Origin: Martelella endophytica
Lineage (GTDB): Bacteria; Pseudomonadota; Alphaproteobacteria; Rhizobiales; Rhizobiaceae
Length of the DNA: 64,000 nt
Assembly: GCF_000960975.1 (NCBI RefSeq)
Contig: NZ_CP010803.1
Location: 1-64,000 of the forward strand
Reading direction: 5' to 3'
Part shown: in pieces, positions 18,902-27,877 of the stretch
Layout of the letters: each line of letters opens with the position of its first letter
Position numbering within the stretch: position 1 is the first letter of the stretch
Notes under the pieces: model-generated
The model's input: only the letters and a program-made list of their open reading frames with translations
What the model was told of the DNA's origin: nothing
Databases searched by the model: none
Translations under genes and position numbers: made by a program

Positions 18902-19372
18902 ATGAGCATCGAAAGTGTGCGAGAACACTTGAGCCAGGCAGCCCCCGATCTCGATATCATCGAAACCGAAGACAGCAGCGCCACGGTTGCCGAGGCTGCC
19001 GCCGCGCATGACGTGGCAACCGCGCAGATTGCCAAGACTCTATCCTTCTCGGTCAAGGACCGGGTGTTTCTTCTGGTCGCCCGCGGTGATGCCCGCATCG
19101 ACAACAAGAAGGCCAAGGTAGCCTTTGGCGGCAAGGTGAAGATGCTGCCGCTCGATGAGGTCGAGACGATCACCGGCCACCCCGTCGGCGGCGTTTGCCC
19201 GTTCGGGCTGGCAAAGGCAATTCCGGTCTACTGCGACGAGAGCCTGAAGGCCTTTGACGAGGTCGTTCCGGCCGCCGGTTCGCGCAATGCCGCGGTCCGG
19301 ATCGCGCCGCAGCGCATGGCCGAAATCACCAATGCGGGCTGGGTCGATGTCTGCCAGGCGCCGGAAGATTGA
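18902..19372 (+). CDS. YbaK/EbsC family aminoacyl-tRNA deacylase
   Basis: The 156-residue product belongs to the family that clears mischarged tRNAs, such as Cys-tRNA(Pro) (YbaK) or Ala-tRNA(Pro) (ProX). The conserved Lys in TAQIAKTLSF near residue 45, DNKKAKVAFG and the GHPVGGVCPFGL motif near 95 are all present. ATG 18902 has GGAG 8 bases upstream; extending the frame upstream would run through the SRP RNA. Which amino acid it edits is not decidable by eye. Confidence 0.9.
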   Translation: MSIESVREHLSQAAPDLDIIETEDSSATVAEAAAAHDVATAQIAKTLSFSVKDRVFLLVARGDARIDNKKAKVAFGGKVKMLPLDEVETITGHPVGGVCPFGLAKAIPVYCDESLKAFDEVVPAAGSRNAAVRIAPQRMAEITNAGWVDVCQAPED

Positions 19373-19521
19373 GCGCGTGGCGAAATCAAAAATCCTGTGC
19401 ATTTCCGCAGAACTTCTGCCAGACTGCCGGCCTTGATGTGACTCCGGCCTGCGGCCTGGACTATCCTCGCTGCCTGCCCGAAAGCGACCTCGGGTCGCGG
19501 GCCAAGCAGAAAACCACATGA

Positions 19522-21465
19522 ATGGCGATGGACAAGACAACGATCGAGGCTAACACCGGCTACCGGGTTCTGGCGCGCAAATACCGCCCGAAGGACTTCT
19601 CCGACCTGATGGTCGGCCAGGAGCCGATGGTGCGCACGCTGACCAATGCCTTCGAGACCGGCCGCATCGCCCAAGCCTATATGCTGACCGGCGTGCGCGG
19701 TGTCGGCAAGACCACGACCGCCCGCATTCTGGCACGCGGCCTCAACTACAAGACCGCCACCATCGACAAGCCGACCATCGACCTGAAGGAGATCGGCGAG
19801 CATTGCCAGGCGATCATGGAAGGCCGGCATGTCGACGTCATCGAGATGGATGCCGCCTCCCACACCGGTATCGACGATATCCGCGAGATCATCGACCAGG
19901 TGCGTTACCGGCCCTCGACAGCGCGCTACAAGGTCTACATCATCGACGAAGTCCACATGCTCTCCACCCAGGCCTTCAACGGCCTGCTAAAGACGCTTGA
20001 GGAACCGCCGGAGCATGTGAAGTTCATCTTCGCCACCACCGAAATCCGCAAGGTGCCGATCACGGTGTTGTCGCGCTGCCAGCGCTTCGACCTGCGCCGC
20101 ATTCCGGCCGCCGACCTGGTGCGGCTGTTCTCGACGATCTCCGCCAAGGAAGGCGTCGAGATCGAGGATGAGGCGCTGTCGATGATCGCGCGTGCGGCCG
20201 AAGGCTCGGCGCGCGACGGCCTGTCGCTGCTCGATCAGGCGATTTCGCATGGCAATGGCAAGGTGGAGGCGGCGGCGGTGCGCGGCATGCTCGGCCTTGC
20301 CGACCGCGCCCGTATCGTCGACCTGTTCGGCCATGTCGTCGCCGGCGACGTGAAGGCGGCCCTTGCCGAGTTCCTTTCTCAGTACGAGGCCGGCGCCAAT
20401 CCCGTCGTCGTGCTGAACGACCTTGCCGATTTCACCCATCTGGTCACCCGGCTGAAATATGTTCCGGAAGGTGCGGAGGATGTGTCGCTGAGCGAGCTTG
20501 AGCGCACCCGCGGCGCCGAATTTGCCGCCGCCATTCCCGTTTCCGCGCTCTCGCGCATCTGGCAGATGCTGCTGAAGGGCATTCCGGAGACGGAAAACGC
20601 CGCCCGCCCCTTCGGCGCTGCCGAGATGGTGCTGATCCGCCTTGCCCATGCCGCAAGCCTACCCTCCCCCGAGGACGCAGCACGACGGCTTCTGGCGATC
20701 GAGAACGGCGACGTTCATCCCGCACCGGCCGCCCCGCGTGGTCCCTCGGGTGGCGGCGCACAGGCATCGACGCATGCCGTTTCCAGACCGGTCGCCGAGC
20801 CGCGCGCAGAGACACCCCGGCCGCCTGCGACCGTGACGATGCTGAGACCGCGTGAAGCGACCGCACCGGAGGTCTCTCCGGAGCCCGAGGTTGCCCCCGA
20901 ACCTGAGGTTCTGGAGACACAGGCCGTCGAGGCCGCGCCGGAACCGGACATCGTTCCGGAGCCGGTTGTCGCCCCGGAGCCGGCACCCGCCGAAATCACA
21001 GGGCCGACGTCGAAAATCAAGTCGCTGCGGGACATCACCGATCTCTGCTCGCAGAACCGGGCAATCAAGCTGCGCGCCGAAATCCGCAATTTTGTCCATC
21101 TGGTACGGCTCGAACCGGGCCAGCTTGAAGTCAATCTCGAAAGCGGCACGTCGCAGACCTTCCTCAACGAACTCGGCACGAAACTGAAGGAATGGACCGG
21201 CGAAAAATGGTTTGTCAGCCTCAGCCGCGAGCCCGGCCAGCCAACGCTGGTGGAGGCCGAGAGGGCGGAACGCGAGCGCCTGTTCCAGGACGCGCGCGAC
21301 GACCCCTCGATTTCGGCGATCCTAAAATTCTTCCCCGGCGCCAAGATCACCGATGTCAAGGTGCGCGCCGATGAACAGAACACCGAGACAACCGAGGCCG
21401 GAGCCCCGGATGCCGCCGTCAACGATGATGGTGACGTCCTGCCGGAAGACGACCTCGACGACTGA
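19522..21465 (+). CDS. dnaX: DNA polymerase III subunits gamma/tau
   Basis: DnaX is the clamp-loader motor of the replisome. The 647-residue product has an AAA+ domain with Walker A GVRGVGKTTTA near residue 57 and Walker B/sensor DEVHML, domains II-III to about residue 380, an Ala/Pro/Glu-rich linker (about 395-490, repeated PEPEVAPEPE), and a C-terminal tau-like domain that binds the polymerase. The zinc module seen in E. coli (four Cys) is nearly lost: only one Cys (GEHCQAI) remains, as in other Rhizobiales. No obvious slippery A-run for making gamma was seen. ebfC and recR follow. Confidence 0.96.
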   Translation: MAMDKTTIEANTGYRVLARKYRPKDFSDLMVGQEPMVRTLTNAFETGRIAQAYMLTGVRGVGKTTTARILARGLNYKTATIDKPTIDLKEIGEHCQAIMEGRHVDVIEMDAASHTGIDDIREIIDQVRYRPSTARYKVYIIDEVHMLSTQAFNGLLKTLEEPPEHVKFIFATTEIRKVPITVLSRCQRFDLRRIPAADLVRLFSTISAKEGVEIEDEALSMIARAAEGSARDGLSLLDQAISHGNGKVEAAAVRGMLGLADRARIVDLFGHVVAGDVKAALAEFLSQYEAGANPVVVLNDLADFTHLVTRLKYVPEGAEDVSLSELERTRGAEFAAAIPVSALSRIWQMLLKGIPETENAARPFGAAEMVLIRLAHAASLPSPEDAARRLLAIENGDVHPAPAAPRGPSGGGAQASTHAVSRPVAEPRAETPRPPATVTMLRPREATAPEVSPEPEVAPEPEVLETQAVEAAPEPDIVPEPVVAPEPAPAEITGPTSKIKSLRDITDLCSQNRAIKLRAEIRNFVHLVRLEPGQLEVNLESGTSQTFLNELGTKLKEWTGEKWFVSLSREPGQPTLVEAERAERERLFQDARDDPSISAILKFFPGAKITDVKVRADEQNTETTEAGAPDAAVNDDGDVLPEDDLDD

Positions 21466-21488
21466 ATTCAACCGATAAAGGAGACGAC

Positions 21489-21812
21489 ATGCGCGATCTG
21501 ATGGGCATGATGGGCAAGATGAAGGAAATGCAGGCCAAGATGGAAAAGCTGCAGGAAGAGATTGCAGCTGTCGAGGTCGAAGGCGTTTCCGGCGGCGGCA
21601 TGGTCACCGTGCGCATGACCGGCAAGGGCGAGATGCTCGGCATCAAGGTCGACCCCAGCCTGCTTTCCGCCGACGAGGCCGAAATGCTCGAGGACCTGAT
21701 CGTTGCCGCTCACCGCGACGCGAAGGACCGCGCCGAGGAGAAGGCACAGGAAATGACCAAGGAACTGACTGCCGGCCTGCCGATCCCGCCCGGCATGAAG
21801 CTGCCTTTCTGA
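21489..21812 (+). CDS. ebfC: YbaB/EbfC nucleoid-associated protein
   Basis: This 107-residue dimeric DNA-binding protein has the YbaB pattern: a Met/Lys-rich first helix (GMMGKMKEMQAKMEKLQEE), central strands with GGGMVTVRMTGKGEM, and a long C-terminal helix. A strong AAGGAGA site precedes the ATG. The dnaX-ybaB-recR order is conserved widely and links it to replication and recombination. Confidence 0.96.
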   Translation: MRDLMGMMGKMKEMQAKMEKLQEEIAAVEVEGVSGGGMVTVRMTGKGEMLGIKVDPSLLSADEAEMLEDLIVAAHRDAKDRAEEKAQEMTKELTAGLPIPPGMKLPF

Positions 21813-21822
21813 GGACGACACC

Positions 21823-22434
21823 ATGACCCTCGGCGCCCTCGCTTTGTTTGCCATCACGCTGTTCGTCGCCGCAGGTTCTCCGGGACCGAGCGTTGCGGCA
21901 CTCGTCGCCCGCGTGCTTTCGCGCGGCCACCGCGACGTGCTGCCGTTTCTGGCGGCAATGTGGCTTGGCGAGGCGCTGTGGCTGACGCTTGCGGTCTTCG
22001 GCCTGGTCGCCGTCGCCACCACCTTCCACGCGGTGTTCATCGTCATCAAATGGGCGGGCATTGCTTATCTCGGCTATCTCGCCTGGAAGATGTGGTTCGC
22101 GGAAACCGAAACGACGGGCGAGGAACTGCCGCAGACAACCTCCGGCTGGAAGATGTTTCTCACCGGCATGAGCATCACCATCGGCAACCCCAAGATCATG
22201 ATGTTCTACGTCGCGCTGCTGCCGACGATCCTCGACCTCGGCAGCATCACCGTCGTCGGCTGGGCGGAACTGACCGTCACGCTCCTGCTGGTGCTCGCCG
22301 TCGTCGACCTCTCCTGGGTGTTTCTCGCATCGAAGGCCCGCAGACTGTTGAAGAGCCCGCGCGCGATGAAGATCGCCAACCGCCTCAGCGCGGGCATGAT
22401 CGGCGGCGCTGCGGTCGCGATCGCAACCCGCTGA
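21823..22434 (+). CDS. LysE/RhtB family amino-acid exporter
   Basis: This 203-residue membrane protein exports amino acids or their analogues. It has the LysE signature at the start (AAGSPGPSVAALVARVLSRG) and six hydrophobic segments, with GLVAVATTFHAVFIVIKWAGIAYLGYLAW matching the RhtB pattern in pieces. It sits between ebfC (10 bases away) and recR, so it is inserted into the dnaX-ebfC-recR group and probably co-transcribed. Substrate unknown. Confidence 0.9.
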   Translation: MTLGALALFAITLFVAAGSPGPSVAALVARVLSRGHRDVLPFLAAMWLGEALWLTLAVFGLVAVATTFHAVFIVIKWAGIAYLGYLAWKMWFAETETTGEELPQTTSGWKMFLTGMSITIGNPKIMMFYVALLPTILDLGSITVVGWAELTVTLLLVLAVVDLSWVFLASKARRLLKSPRAMKIANRLSAGMIGGAAVAIATR

Positions 22435-22498
22435 CAATCCTTCCATCGGACTGCAAAAGCGGTTTCCGTTTTGGAGGCCGATGGGATAGTGAAATTCT

Positions 22499-23104
22499 AT
22501 GGCAAAACGTGTAACCGGCCCCGAAATCGAAAAACTGATCCAGCTTCTGGCGAAGGTGCCGGGGCTTGGGCCGCGTTCGGCGCGGCGTGCGGCGCTGCAC
22601 TTGATCAAGAAGCGCGACCAGTTGATGGGCCCGCTTTCGGGCGCGATGCAGGATGCCTATGACAAGGTGAAGATCTGCTCCACCTGCGGCAATGTCGACA
22701 CCTCAGATCCCTGCACGATCTGCACCGATCCGACGCGCGACCAGAGCCTCGTCATCGTGGTGGAAGACGTCGGCGACCTCTGGGCGCTGGAGCGGGCGGC
22801 GGCACTCAATGCCGCCTATCACGTGCTCGGCGGCACCCTGTCGCCGCTCGATGGCATCGGGCCGGACGATCTTACCATCGCCGCATTGGTCGATCGGGTG
22901 AAGGCAGGCGAGGTCAAGGAACTGATCATCGCGGTCAACGCCACGGTCGAAGGCCAGGCGACGGCGCATTACATCACCGACCAGTTCGACGGCCTCGACA
23001 TTAAGGTGACCCGTCTCGCCCATGGCGTGCCGGTCGGCGGCGAGCTCGACTATCTCGACGAGGGCACGCTGGTGGCCGCCCTCAGGTCGCGCACGGCGCT
23101 TTGA
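22499..23104 (+). CDS. recR: Recombination mediator RecR
   Basis: RecR works with RecF/RecO to load RecA at gaps. The 201-residue length is typical. It has the N-terminal helix-hairpin-helix ([20 protein letters not shown]), the C4 zinc finger (CSTCG...CTIC near residues 60-76), and the Toprim domain with [12 protein letters not shown]. The ATG follows AGTGAAATTCT, a weak ribosome site. Confidence 0.97.
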   Translation: MAKRVTGPEIEKLIQLLAKVPGLGPRSARRAALHLIKKRDQLMGPLSGAMQDAYDKVKICSTCGNVDTSDPCTICTDPTRDQSLVIVVEDVGDLWALERAAALNAAYHVLGGTLSPLDGIGPDDLTIAALVDRVKAGEVKELIIAVNATVEGQATAHYITDQFDGLDIKVTRLAHGVPVGGELDYLDEGTLVAALRSRTAL

Positions 23105-23169
23105 TTCTGCTTGCAGCACGAGATTCGTTTTTGTAGCTTCGGATTATCTCTGGATCGAGCGGGCGGGCC

Positions 23170-23457
23170 ATGATCGTCGAATATCTTCGCTACAGTGTGC
23201 CTGACGATCAACAGGCCGCATTCATCCGAGATTATCAGGCGGCCAAGGAGCCGCTGTTGCACTCACCCTATGCGATATCCTTCGAGATTGCGCAATGCAG
23301 CGATGAGCCCACCCAATTCATCATCCGCATCGAGTGGACCTCTGCGGAGGACCACCTGAAATCATTCAGGGCAAGCGCGGAGTTTCGAGAATTCTTCATC
23401 CATATCCGCCCGTATGTCGGCATGATCGCTGAAATGCGCCACTACCAGCCCTGCTGA
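23170..23457 (+). CDS. ABM-fold (antibiotic biosynthesis monooxygenase-like) protein
   Basis: This 95-residue protein fits the dimeric alpha+beta-barrel ABM family of small quinol monooxygenases: a start MIVEYLRYSV, PYAISFEIAQCSDEP, then FIIRIEWTSAEDHLKSFR and a C-terminal strand. It has no recognised neighbour partner. Its 3' end overlaps the convergent HAD gene by 16 bases. The reaction is unknown. Confidence 0.75.
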   Translation: MIVEYLRYSVPDDQQAAFIRDYQAAKEPLLHSPYAISFEIAQCSDEPTQFIIRIEWTSAEDHLKSFRASAEFREFFIHIRPYVGMIAEMRHYQPC

Positions 23458-24053
23458 GCAGCAGTATTGACGAGGCTGATGAGGTCCTGCCTGCCGGTCC
23501 AGTGCAACGGATGCCAGCCGAAAGCCCTTGCCGCCTCGATGTTTCCCAGTTGATCGTCGATGAAGACACATTGCTCGCCGGTAAAGCCGCTGACCCTTTC
23601 TGCCGCCGCGAAGAAACCCGGGCGCGGTTTCTTTTCGCCGATGGCCGCCGAATAGATGATGCCGTCGACATCTGCAGCCAGACCCATCGCCTCCATCAGG
23701 TAGCGGGCGCGCTGGTGTTCCTGGTTGGTGGCGAGATAGATGGCGAACCCCTCCCCCTTCAAGGCCCGCGCATCCGCCAGCACCGCCTCGTCGATCATCG
23801 AATCGCGCGAGAACCAGTAGTCGATGAATTCCTGGGCAGTCAGCGTTTCGGAAAGTTCGGGCAGGCAATCGTCCAGGGCCGCGTGCAGGTGCTTGCGGCC
23901 GAGGATGACATCCGGCCAGTGCGTGGCGAAGAATTCGGCGGAGAGCCGATCCGGGTCGATGCCGAGATCGCGCTCGATATCTGCCGCCCACGAGCCGCCA
24001 TTGTGGCTGTGGACCAGCACGCCGTCGACGTCGAGCATCAGGACACGTTTCAT
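23442..24053 (-). CDS. HAD superfamily hydrolase
   Basis: This 203-residue phosphatase-like protein has the HAD motifs: I LDVDGVLVH (Asp nucleophile), II LATNQ near residue 108, III Lys in GEKKPRPG, IV FIDDQLGN near 160. The cap is of the small helical subclass I type. It resembles YihX-like sugar-phosphate or dehalogenase-like enzymes, but substrate is not set. AAAGGGAAG precedes ATG 24053. It is 25 bases downstream of dsbB and may share its transcript. Confidence 0.88.
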   Translation of the reverse strand: MKRVLMLDVDGVLVHSHNGGSWAADIERDLGIDPDRLSAEFFATHWPDVILGRKHLHAALDDCLPELSETLTAQEFIDYWFSRDSMIDEAVLADARALKGEGFAIYLATNQEHQRARYLMEAMGLAADVDGIIYSAAIGEKKPRPGFFAAAERVSGFTGEQCVFIDDQLGNIEAARAFGWHPLHWTGRQDLISLVNTAAQQGW

Positions 24054-24078
24054 TGCACTTCCCTTTCGGCCGATGGTC

Positions 24079-24627
24079 CTATCGGCCGAGCAAGCCGTCA
24101 AGCGCCTGATAGCTGGTCGGATTGTCCGGGCAGAGGCCGAGGCCGCATTCGGCAAGCGTGGAGACACCATTGCCAAGGCTCATAACGGCAAACAGCGCCA
24201 CAGCGACAAGGCCGATGCCGGTTGTCTTCTCCGCTCCGCGGCTACCGCCGCCGAGAAGCAGCATCAGGCCGGTGCCAAGCACCACCAGCGTGAACACGAC
24301 GAAGGCCCAGGTGTAGAAATGCAGGCCAAGGAACGGGTCGCCGTAGCTACCGGTGCCCGGCACCACATGCAGCGCCACCTGCCTGAGCGCCGCCATGCCG
24401 CCGACAACGGCGCCGAGCAGCATCAGCGCGTAATGACGCACGGCAACGCCGCAGAGAACGTTGAGGGCGAGCCCGGTGCCAACGATGACGAAACCGGCGC
24501 GCTGCAGAAGGCAGAGCGGACACGGCAGGTCGCCATTGGCGAACTGATCATAAAAGGCATAGCCGAGCACCAGCGAAATCGCCAGAAGCCCCAGTGCATT
24601 GAGAAGGCGGGCAAGATTATCGGACAT
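24079..24627 (-). CDS. dsbB: Disulfide bond formation protein B
   Basis: DsbB is the inner-membrane quinone reductase that re-oxidises DsbA. The 182-residue product has four or five hydrophobic helices, the first periplasmic cysteine pair as LPCPLC near residue 36, and a second pair in AECGLGLCPDNPTSY near residue 160. The C-terminal cysteines sit after the last helix, unlike E. coli DsbB where the second pair is in the second periplasmic loop; this is the rhizobial type paired with DUF5993. The DUF5993 gene starts the pair, 8 bases upstream. Confidence 0.88.
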   Translation of the reverse strand: MSDNLARLLNALGLLAISLVLGYAFYDQFANGDLPCPLCLLQRAGFVIVGTGLALNVLCGVAVRHYALMLLGAVVGGMAALRQVALHVVPGTGSYGDPFLGLHFYTWAFVVFTLVVLGTGLMLLLGGGSRGAEKTTGIGLVAVALFAVMSLGNGVSTLAECGLGLCPDNPTSYQALDGLLGR

Positions 24628-24635
24628 GGCTCACC

Positions 24636-24791
24636 TCAAAGCGAAATCTGCAGCGCATCGGTCGCGTGCAATCTGTAGAGCACGGCAACGAGCAGGACGG
24701 CGAGCATGGTGGCGGCGATCGCCGCCATCCGGTTTCCGCGCCAGGCGAGCCAGAGCCCGGCAAAGCAGAGAAGAAATGGCAGTGCCATCAT
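24636..24791 (-). CDS. DUF5993 micro-protein beside DsbB
   Basis: This 51-residue membrane protein has two hydrophobic segments and the recognisable DUF5993 pattern: it starts MMALPFLL, has LAWRGNR between helices, and ends YRLHATDALQISL. DUF5993 genes sit beside DsbB-family genes in many proteobacteria, so it may be a DsbB accessory. GGGAGG lies about 15 bases before the ATG at 24791, a little far; the second ATG is only 3 bases later. Confidence 0.8.
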   Translation of the reverse strand: MMALPFLLCFAGLWLAWRGNRMAAIAATMLAVLLVAVLYRLHATDALQISL

Positions 24792-24820
24792 GGTCTTGTT
24801 CTTGAGCCTCCCTTGTGAAG

Positions 24821-24846
24821 ACACGGCAGCCGCGAGGCCGCCGTGT
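24821..24846 (-). terminator. Hairpin after the alanine symporter gene
   Basis: ACACGGC and GCCGTGT pair, with an inner GCC/GGC stem and a GCGA tetraloop. It lies between the symporter stop and the DUF5993 start on the minus strand. No T-run follows on the minus strand, so its strength is uncertain. Confidence 0.4.
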
Positions 24847-24868
24847 CGGGTCTTTTCTGGTGTTTTGC

Positions 24869-26290
24869 TTATTTGGCGTCCGGCCACGCGGTCGGATCGG
24901 TATCGAGATCGGCAAACTTCTTCGGATCGAAGAGCGGCCGCTTGTTGCCTGCTGCAAGCTGGGAACGGAAATCGTTGATGAGCCGCAGTGCGATCGGGAA
25001 CAGCATCATCAGCGCCAGCAGGTTGACGACGGCCAGCACGCCCATCATCGGATCGGAGAAGTTGAACACCGCCGTTGCCCCGGGCGCCACGGCACCGAGC
25101 AGCACGATGAAGACGATGACGATCCTGAGGATATGGATCGCGTTCTTGTTGGCAGTCATGAAGGAGAGCGCATTCTCGCCAAGATAGTAGTTGTAGATGA
25201 TCGAGGAGAACGAGAACAGGAAGATCGCCGCCGTCAGATAGTACTGCGCCCAGGCGCCGACATGATCGACCATGCTCTGCTGGGTCAGGATCACACCGTC
25301 AACATCGGCCTGTCCGGGCTGGTAGACGTCGCCGAGCAGGATGATGAAGGCGGTGCAGGAGCAGACCACCATGGTATCGATGAACACCGAAAAGCTCTGG
25401 GTGATGCCTTGGCTGACGGGATGGCGCACATAGGCGGTTGCCGCGACGTTCGGCGCCGAACCGAGGCCAGCCTCGTTGGAGAAGAGCCCGCGCCGCAGCC
25501 CGTTCGAAAGGGCTGCACCGACACCGCCGGCGACAGCCTCGCGAATGCCGACGGCATTGGCGACGATATCCCAGATGACGCCCGGAAGCGCCGTGATGTT
25601 CATGACGATGATCACCAGCGCCAGGCCGATATAGCCGATTGCCATGATCGGGATGATGACGTCGGACGCCTTGGCGATGCGGTGAATGCCGCCATAGACG
25701 ATGAAGCCGGTGGCCGCGGCGAGGAAGATGCCGGTGGCGTAGCGCGGAATGCCGAGACTGTCGGCGGCGGCCCCCGCCACCGTATTGCCCTGGAAGGCGT
25801 TGAAACCGATGGCGAACGAGGCAATCAGGCAGACCGCATAAATGATGGCGAGCCAGCGATAGTTGGCGCCAAGGCCGTAGATGATCGCCTGCGCCGGGCC
25901 GCCGCGATAATCGCCCTCGTCCGTGGTGCGCTTGAAGGCCTGGGCGAGCGTCGCCTCGACAAGGCCGGAGCACATGCCGACAAGGGCGATCGCCCACATC
26001 CAGAACACCGCGCCCGGACCGCCGGCGGTGATCGCCACCGCCACGCCGGCGATGTTGCCGCCGCCAACACGACCGCCGACGGAAACCAGAAGCGCCTCGC
26101 GGGCGCTGATCTTGGTCGGATCGCCGTCCTCATCGCCCCACAACACACCAAACATGCGCTTGAAGAAACGGAACTGCACGAAACCGCTGGCCATGGTGAA
26201 GAACACACCGAGCACAACCAGGAACGGAATCAGCGCCCATCCCCATGTCAGATCATTGATGAGATTGAAGATCGTATCGAAAAACTGCAC
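24869..26290 (-). CDS. Sodium/alanine symporter (AGCS family)
   Basis: This 473-residue inner-membrane carrier imports alanine or glycine with sodium. It has about ten membrane helices, the AGCS signature SVGGRVGGGNIAGVAVAI near residues 70-88, and later GLGSAPNVAATAYVRHP near residue 265. The family length is ~450-500. It stands alone, with hairpins on both sides. Confidence 0.93.
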   Translation of the reverse strand: MQFFDTIFNLINDLTWGWALIPFLVVLGVFFTMASGFVQFRFFKRMFGVLWGDEDGDPTKISAREALLVSVGGRVGGGNIAGVAVAITAGGPGAVFWMWAIALVGMCSGLVEATLAQAFKRTTDEGDYRGGPAQAIIYGLGANYRWLAIIYAVCLIASFAIGFNAFQGNTVAGAAADSLGIPRYATGIFLAAATGFIVYGGIHRIAKASDVIIPIMAIGYIGLALVIIVMNITALPGVIWDIVANAVGIREAVAGGVGAALSNGLRRGLFSNEAGLGSAPNVAATAYVRHPVSQGITQSFSVFIDTMVVCSCTAFIILLGDVYQPGQADVDGVILTQQSMVDHVGAWAQYYLTAAIFLFSFSSIIYNYYLGENALSFMTANKNAIHILRIVIVFIVLLGAVAPGATAVFNFSDPMMGVLAVVNLLALMMLFPIALRLINDFRSQLAAGNKRPLFDPKKFADLDTDPTAWPDAK

Positions 26291-26482
26291 GGCACATCCC
26301 CCTGTGGCGCTATTGTCGCCGATCAGCGCGCCTTGCGGACGCGCACGCGTTGGTCCGAAGGGTCCCCACCCTCGGCCACGTCGTCTCCGCGACGTTTCGC
26401 CTTATATTACAAGACGGTAGATTCTATTTTCCGTTTGGGCAAGCAATGATGTGGCTTGGCATATGTAAAAAGGCCCGAACGC

Positions 26483-26516
26483 AAGACGCGCCGCGAAGTC
26501 AATCGCGGCGCGTCTT
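26483..26516 (-). terminator. Long hairpin after the LLM oxidoreductase gene
   Basis: A perfect 14-bp stem (AAGACGCGCCGCGA and complement) with a 6-base loop lies 31 bases after the LLM stop on the minus strand. A T5 run follows 12 bases later. Likely terminator or mRNA end hairpin. Confidence 0.65.
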
Positions 26517-26546
26517 GATGTTTCGTCAAGGCCAGTTGCCCGGCCG

Positions 26547-27569
26547 TCAGCGCCAGCCGAGCGCCGGAGCGATATGGGTCAGAATGTCTTCGATGACATG
26601 GGCGTTATAGGCGACGCCGAGCTGGTTCGGCACCGTCAGAAGCAGGGTATCGGCCTCCGCGATCGCCTCGTCCTCCTTCAGCTGCTCGATCAGCCTTTCC
26701 GGCTCATCGGCATAGGATCGGCCGAAGATCGCGCGGGTCTTCTCATCGATATAGCCGATCGAATCGCTTTCCTTGCCGCCGCGGCCGAAATAGGCCCGGT
26801 CCATGTCGGTGGTGAGCGCAAAGATCGAGCGGCTGACGGAAACCCGCGGCGTGCGGGTGTGGCCCGCCTCCTTCCAGGCGGCGCGGTAGGCGCGAATCTG
26901 GTCGGCCTGCTGCTTGTGGAAGGGTTCGCCGGTCTCGTCGTCCTTCAGCGTCGAGCTCTGCAGGTTCATGCCGAGCTTTGCCGCCCATTCTGCGGTCGCG
27001 TTCGAACCGGCACCCCACCAGATACGTTCGCGCAGCCCCTCCGAGTGCGGCTCGAGACGGAGCAGGCCGGGCGGGTTCGGAAACATCGGCCGCGGGTTCG
27101 GCTCGGCAAAGCCCTTGCCGGCGAGCATGTCGAGGAACACCTCGGTGTGGCGGCGCGCCATGGCGGAGGCATCCTCGCCTTCGCCGGGCTGATAGCCGAA
27201 GTAGCGCCAGCCATCGACCACCTGTTCGGGCGAGCCTCGGGAAATGCCGAGCTGCAGGCGGCCGTTCGAGATCAGGTCGGCAGCCCCCGCATCCTCGATC
27301 ATATAAAGCGGATTTTCATAGCGCATGTCGATGACGCCCGTGCCGATCTCGATGCGGCTCGTCCGTGCGCCGATCGCCGCAAGCAGCGGAAACGGCGAGG
27401 CGAGCTGGCGGGCGAAATGGTGGACGCGGAAATAGGCGCCGTCGGCGCCGAGTTCTTCGGCCGCCACAGCGAGATCGATCGACTGGTGCAGCACGTCGGA
27501 AGCCGAGCGTGCGCCCGATTGCGGCGATGGCGTCCAGTGACCGAAAGACAGAAATCCGATCTTCTTCAT
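26547..27569 (-). CDS. LLM-class flavin-dependent oxidoreductase
   Basis: This 340-residue luciferase-like monooxygenase has the TIM-barrel pattern with LAVAAEELGADGAYFRVHHFA near the start, IEIGTGVIDMRYENPLYM near 85, and LGISRGSPEQVVDG. It probably uses reduced FMN (or F420) to oxidise a small organic compound. AAGGGA precedes the ATG at 27569 that begins MKKIGF; a longer frame has no better start. Substrate unknown. Confidence 0.88.
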   Translation of the reverse strand: MKKIGFLSFGHWTPSPQSGARSASDVLHQSIDLAVAAEELGADGAYFRVHHFARQLASPFPLLAAIGARTSRIEIGTGVIDMRYENPLYMIEDAGAADLISNGRLQLGISRGSPEQVVDGWRYFGYQPGEGEDASAMARRHTEVFLDMLAGKGFAEPNPRPMFPNPPGLLRLEPHSEGLRERIWWGAGSNATAEWAAKLGMNLQSSTLKDDETGEPFHKQQADQIRAYRAAWKEAGHTRTPRVSVSRSIFALTTDMDRAYFGRGGKESDSIGYIDEKTRAIFGRSYADEPERLIEQLKEDEAIAEADTLLLTVPNQLGVAYNAHVIEDILTHIAPALGWR

Positions 27570-27877
27570 TTGCTGCGGTCCCTTCATGGGGCCGGACATG
27601 CGCCCGGCCTGACAGATTATGCGGAAAGCGGCGGCAATTTGCGCCGCGCTTCTCACTCTTGCCCCATATGTGCATTGGCGAGCTTTCCGCTGCAATGCGG
27701 GCGAAGATGAACACTGCGTCAAACGTCTGTCGCGCGATGCTTTGGCGCGAGGTGAAACCAGGTGGCGCATAAAAAAACGGCCCGCTCGGAAAGCGGGCCG
27801 CTATCGGTCACATCGGCCGGGAACCGGGTTCCTGGCCAGTACTGCTCAACCAGCCGCAACAGCGGCGTCCGCAGGCC
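27570..27877. other. Intergenic gap holding rpsU-operon terminator and LLM upstream region
   Basis: The right part has the terminator described at 27771-27802. The left part (27570-27770) should carry the LLM gene promoter on the minus strand. No gene, tRNA or repeat was seen in it. Confidence 0.5.
27771..27802 (-). terminator. Rho-independent terminator of the rpsU operon
   Basis: On the minus strand a 9-bp stem CGGCCCGCT with its complement and a 5-base loop is followed by seven T residues. It ends the rpsU-27878 transcription unit. Confidence 0.85.

Noticed and set aside
20379-21422. Frames opposite dnaX
   Set aside because: They are shadows of the conserved dnaX coding frame.
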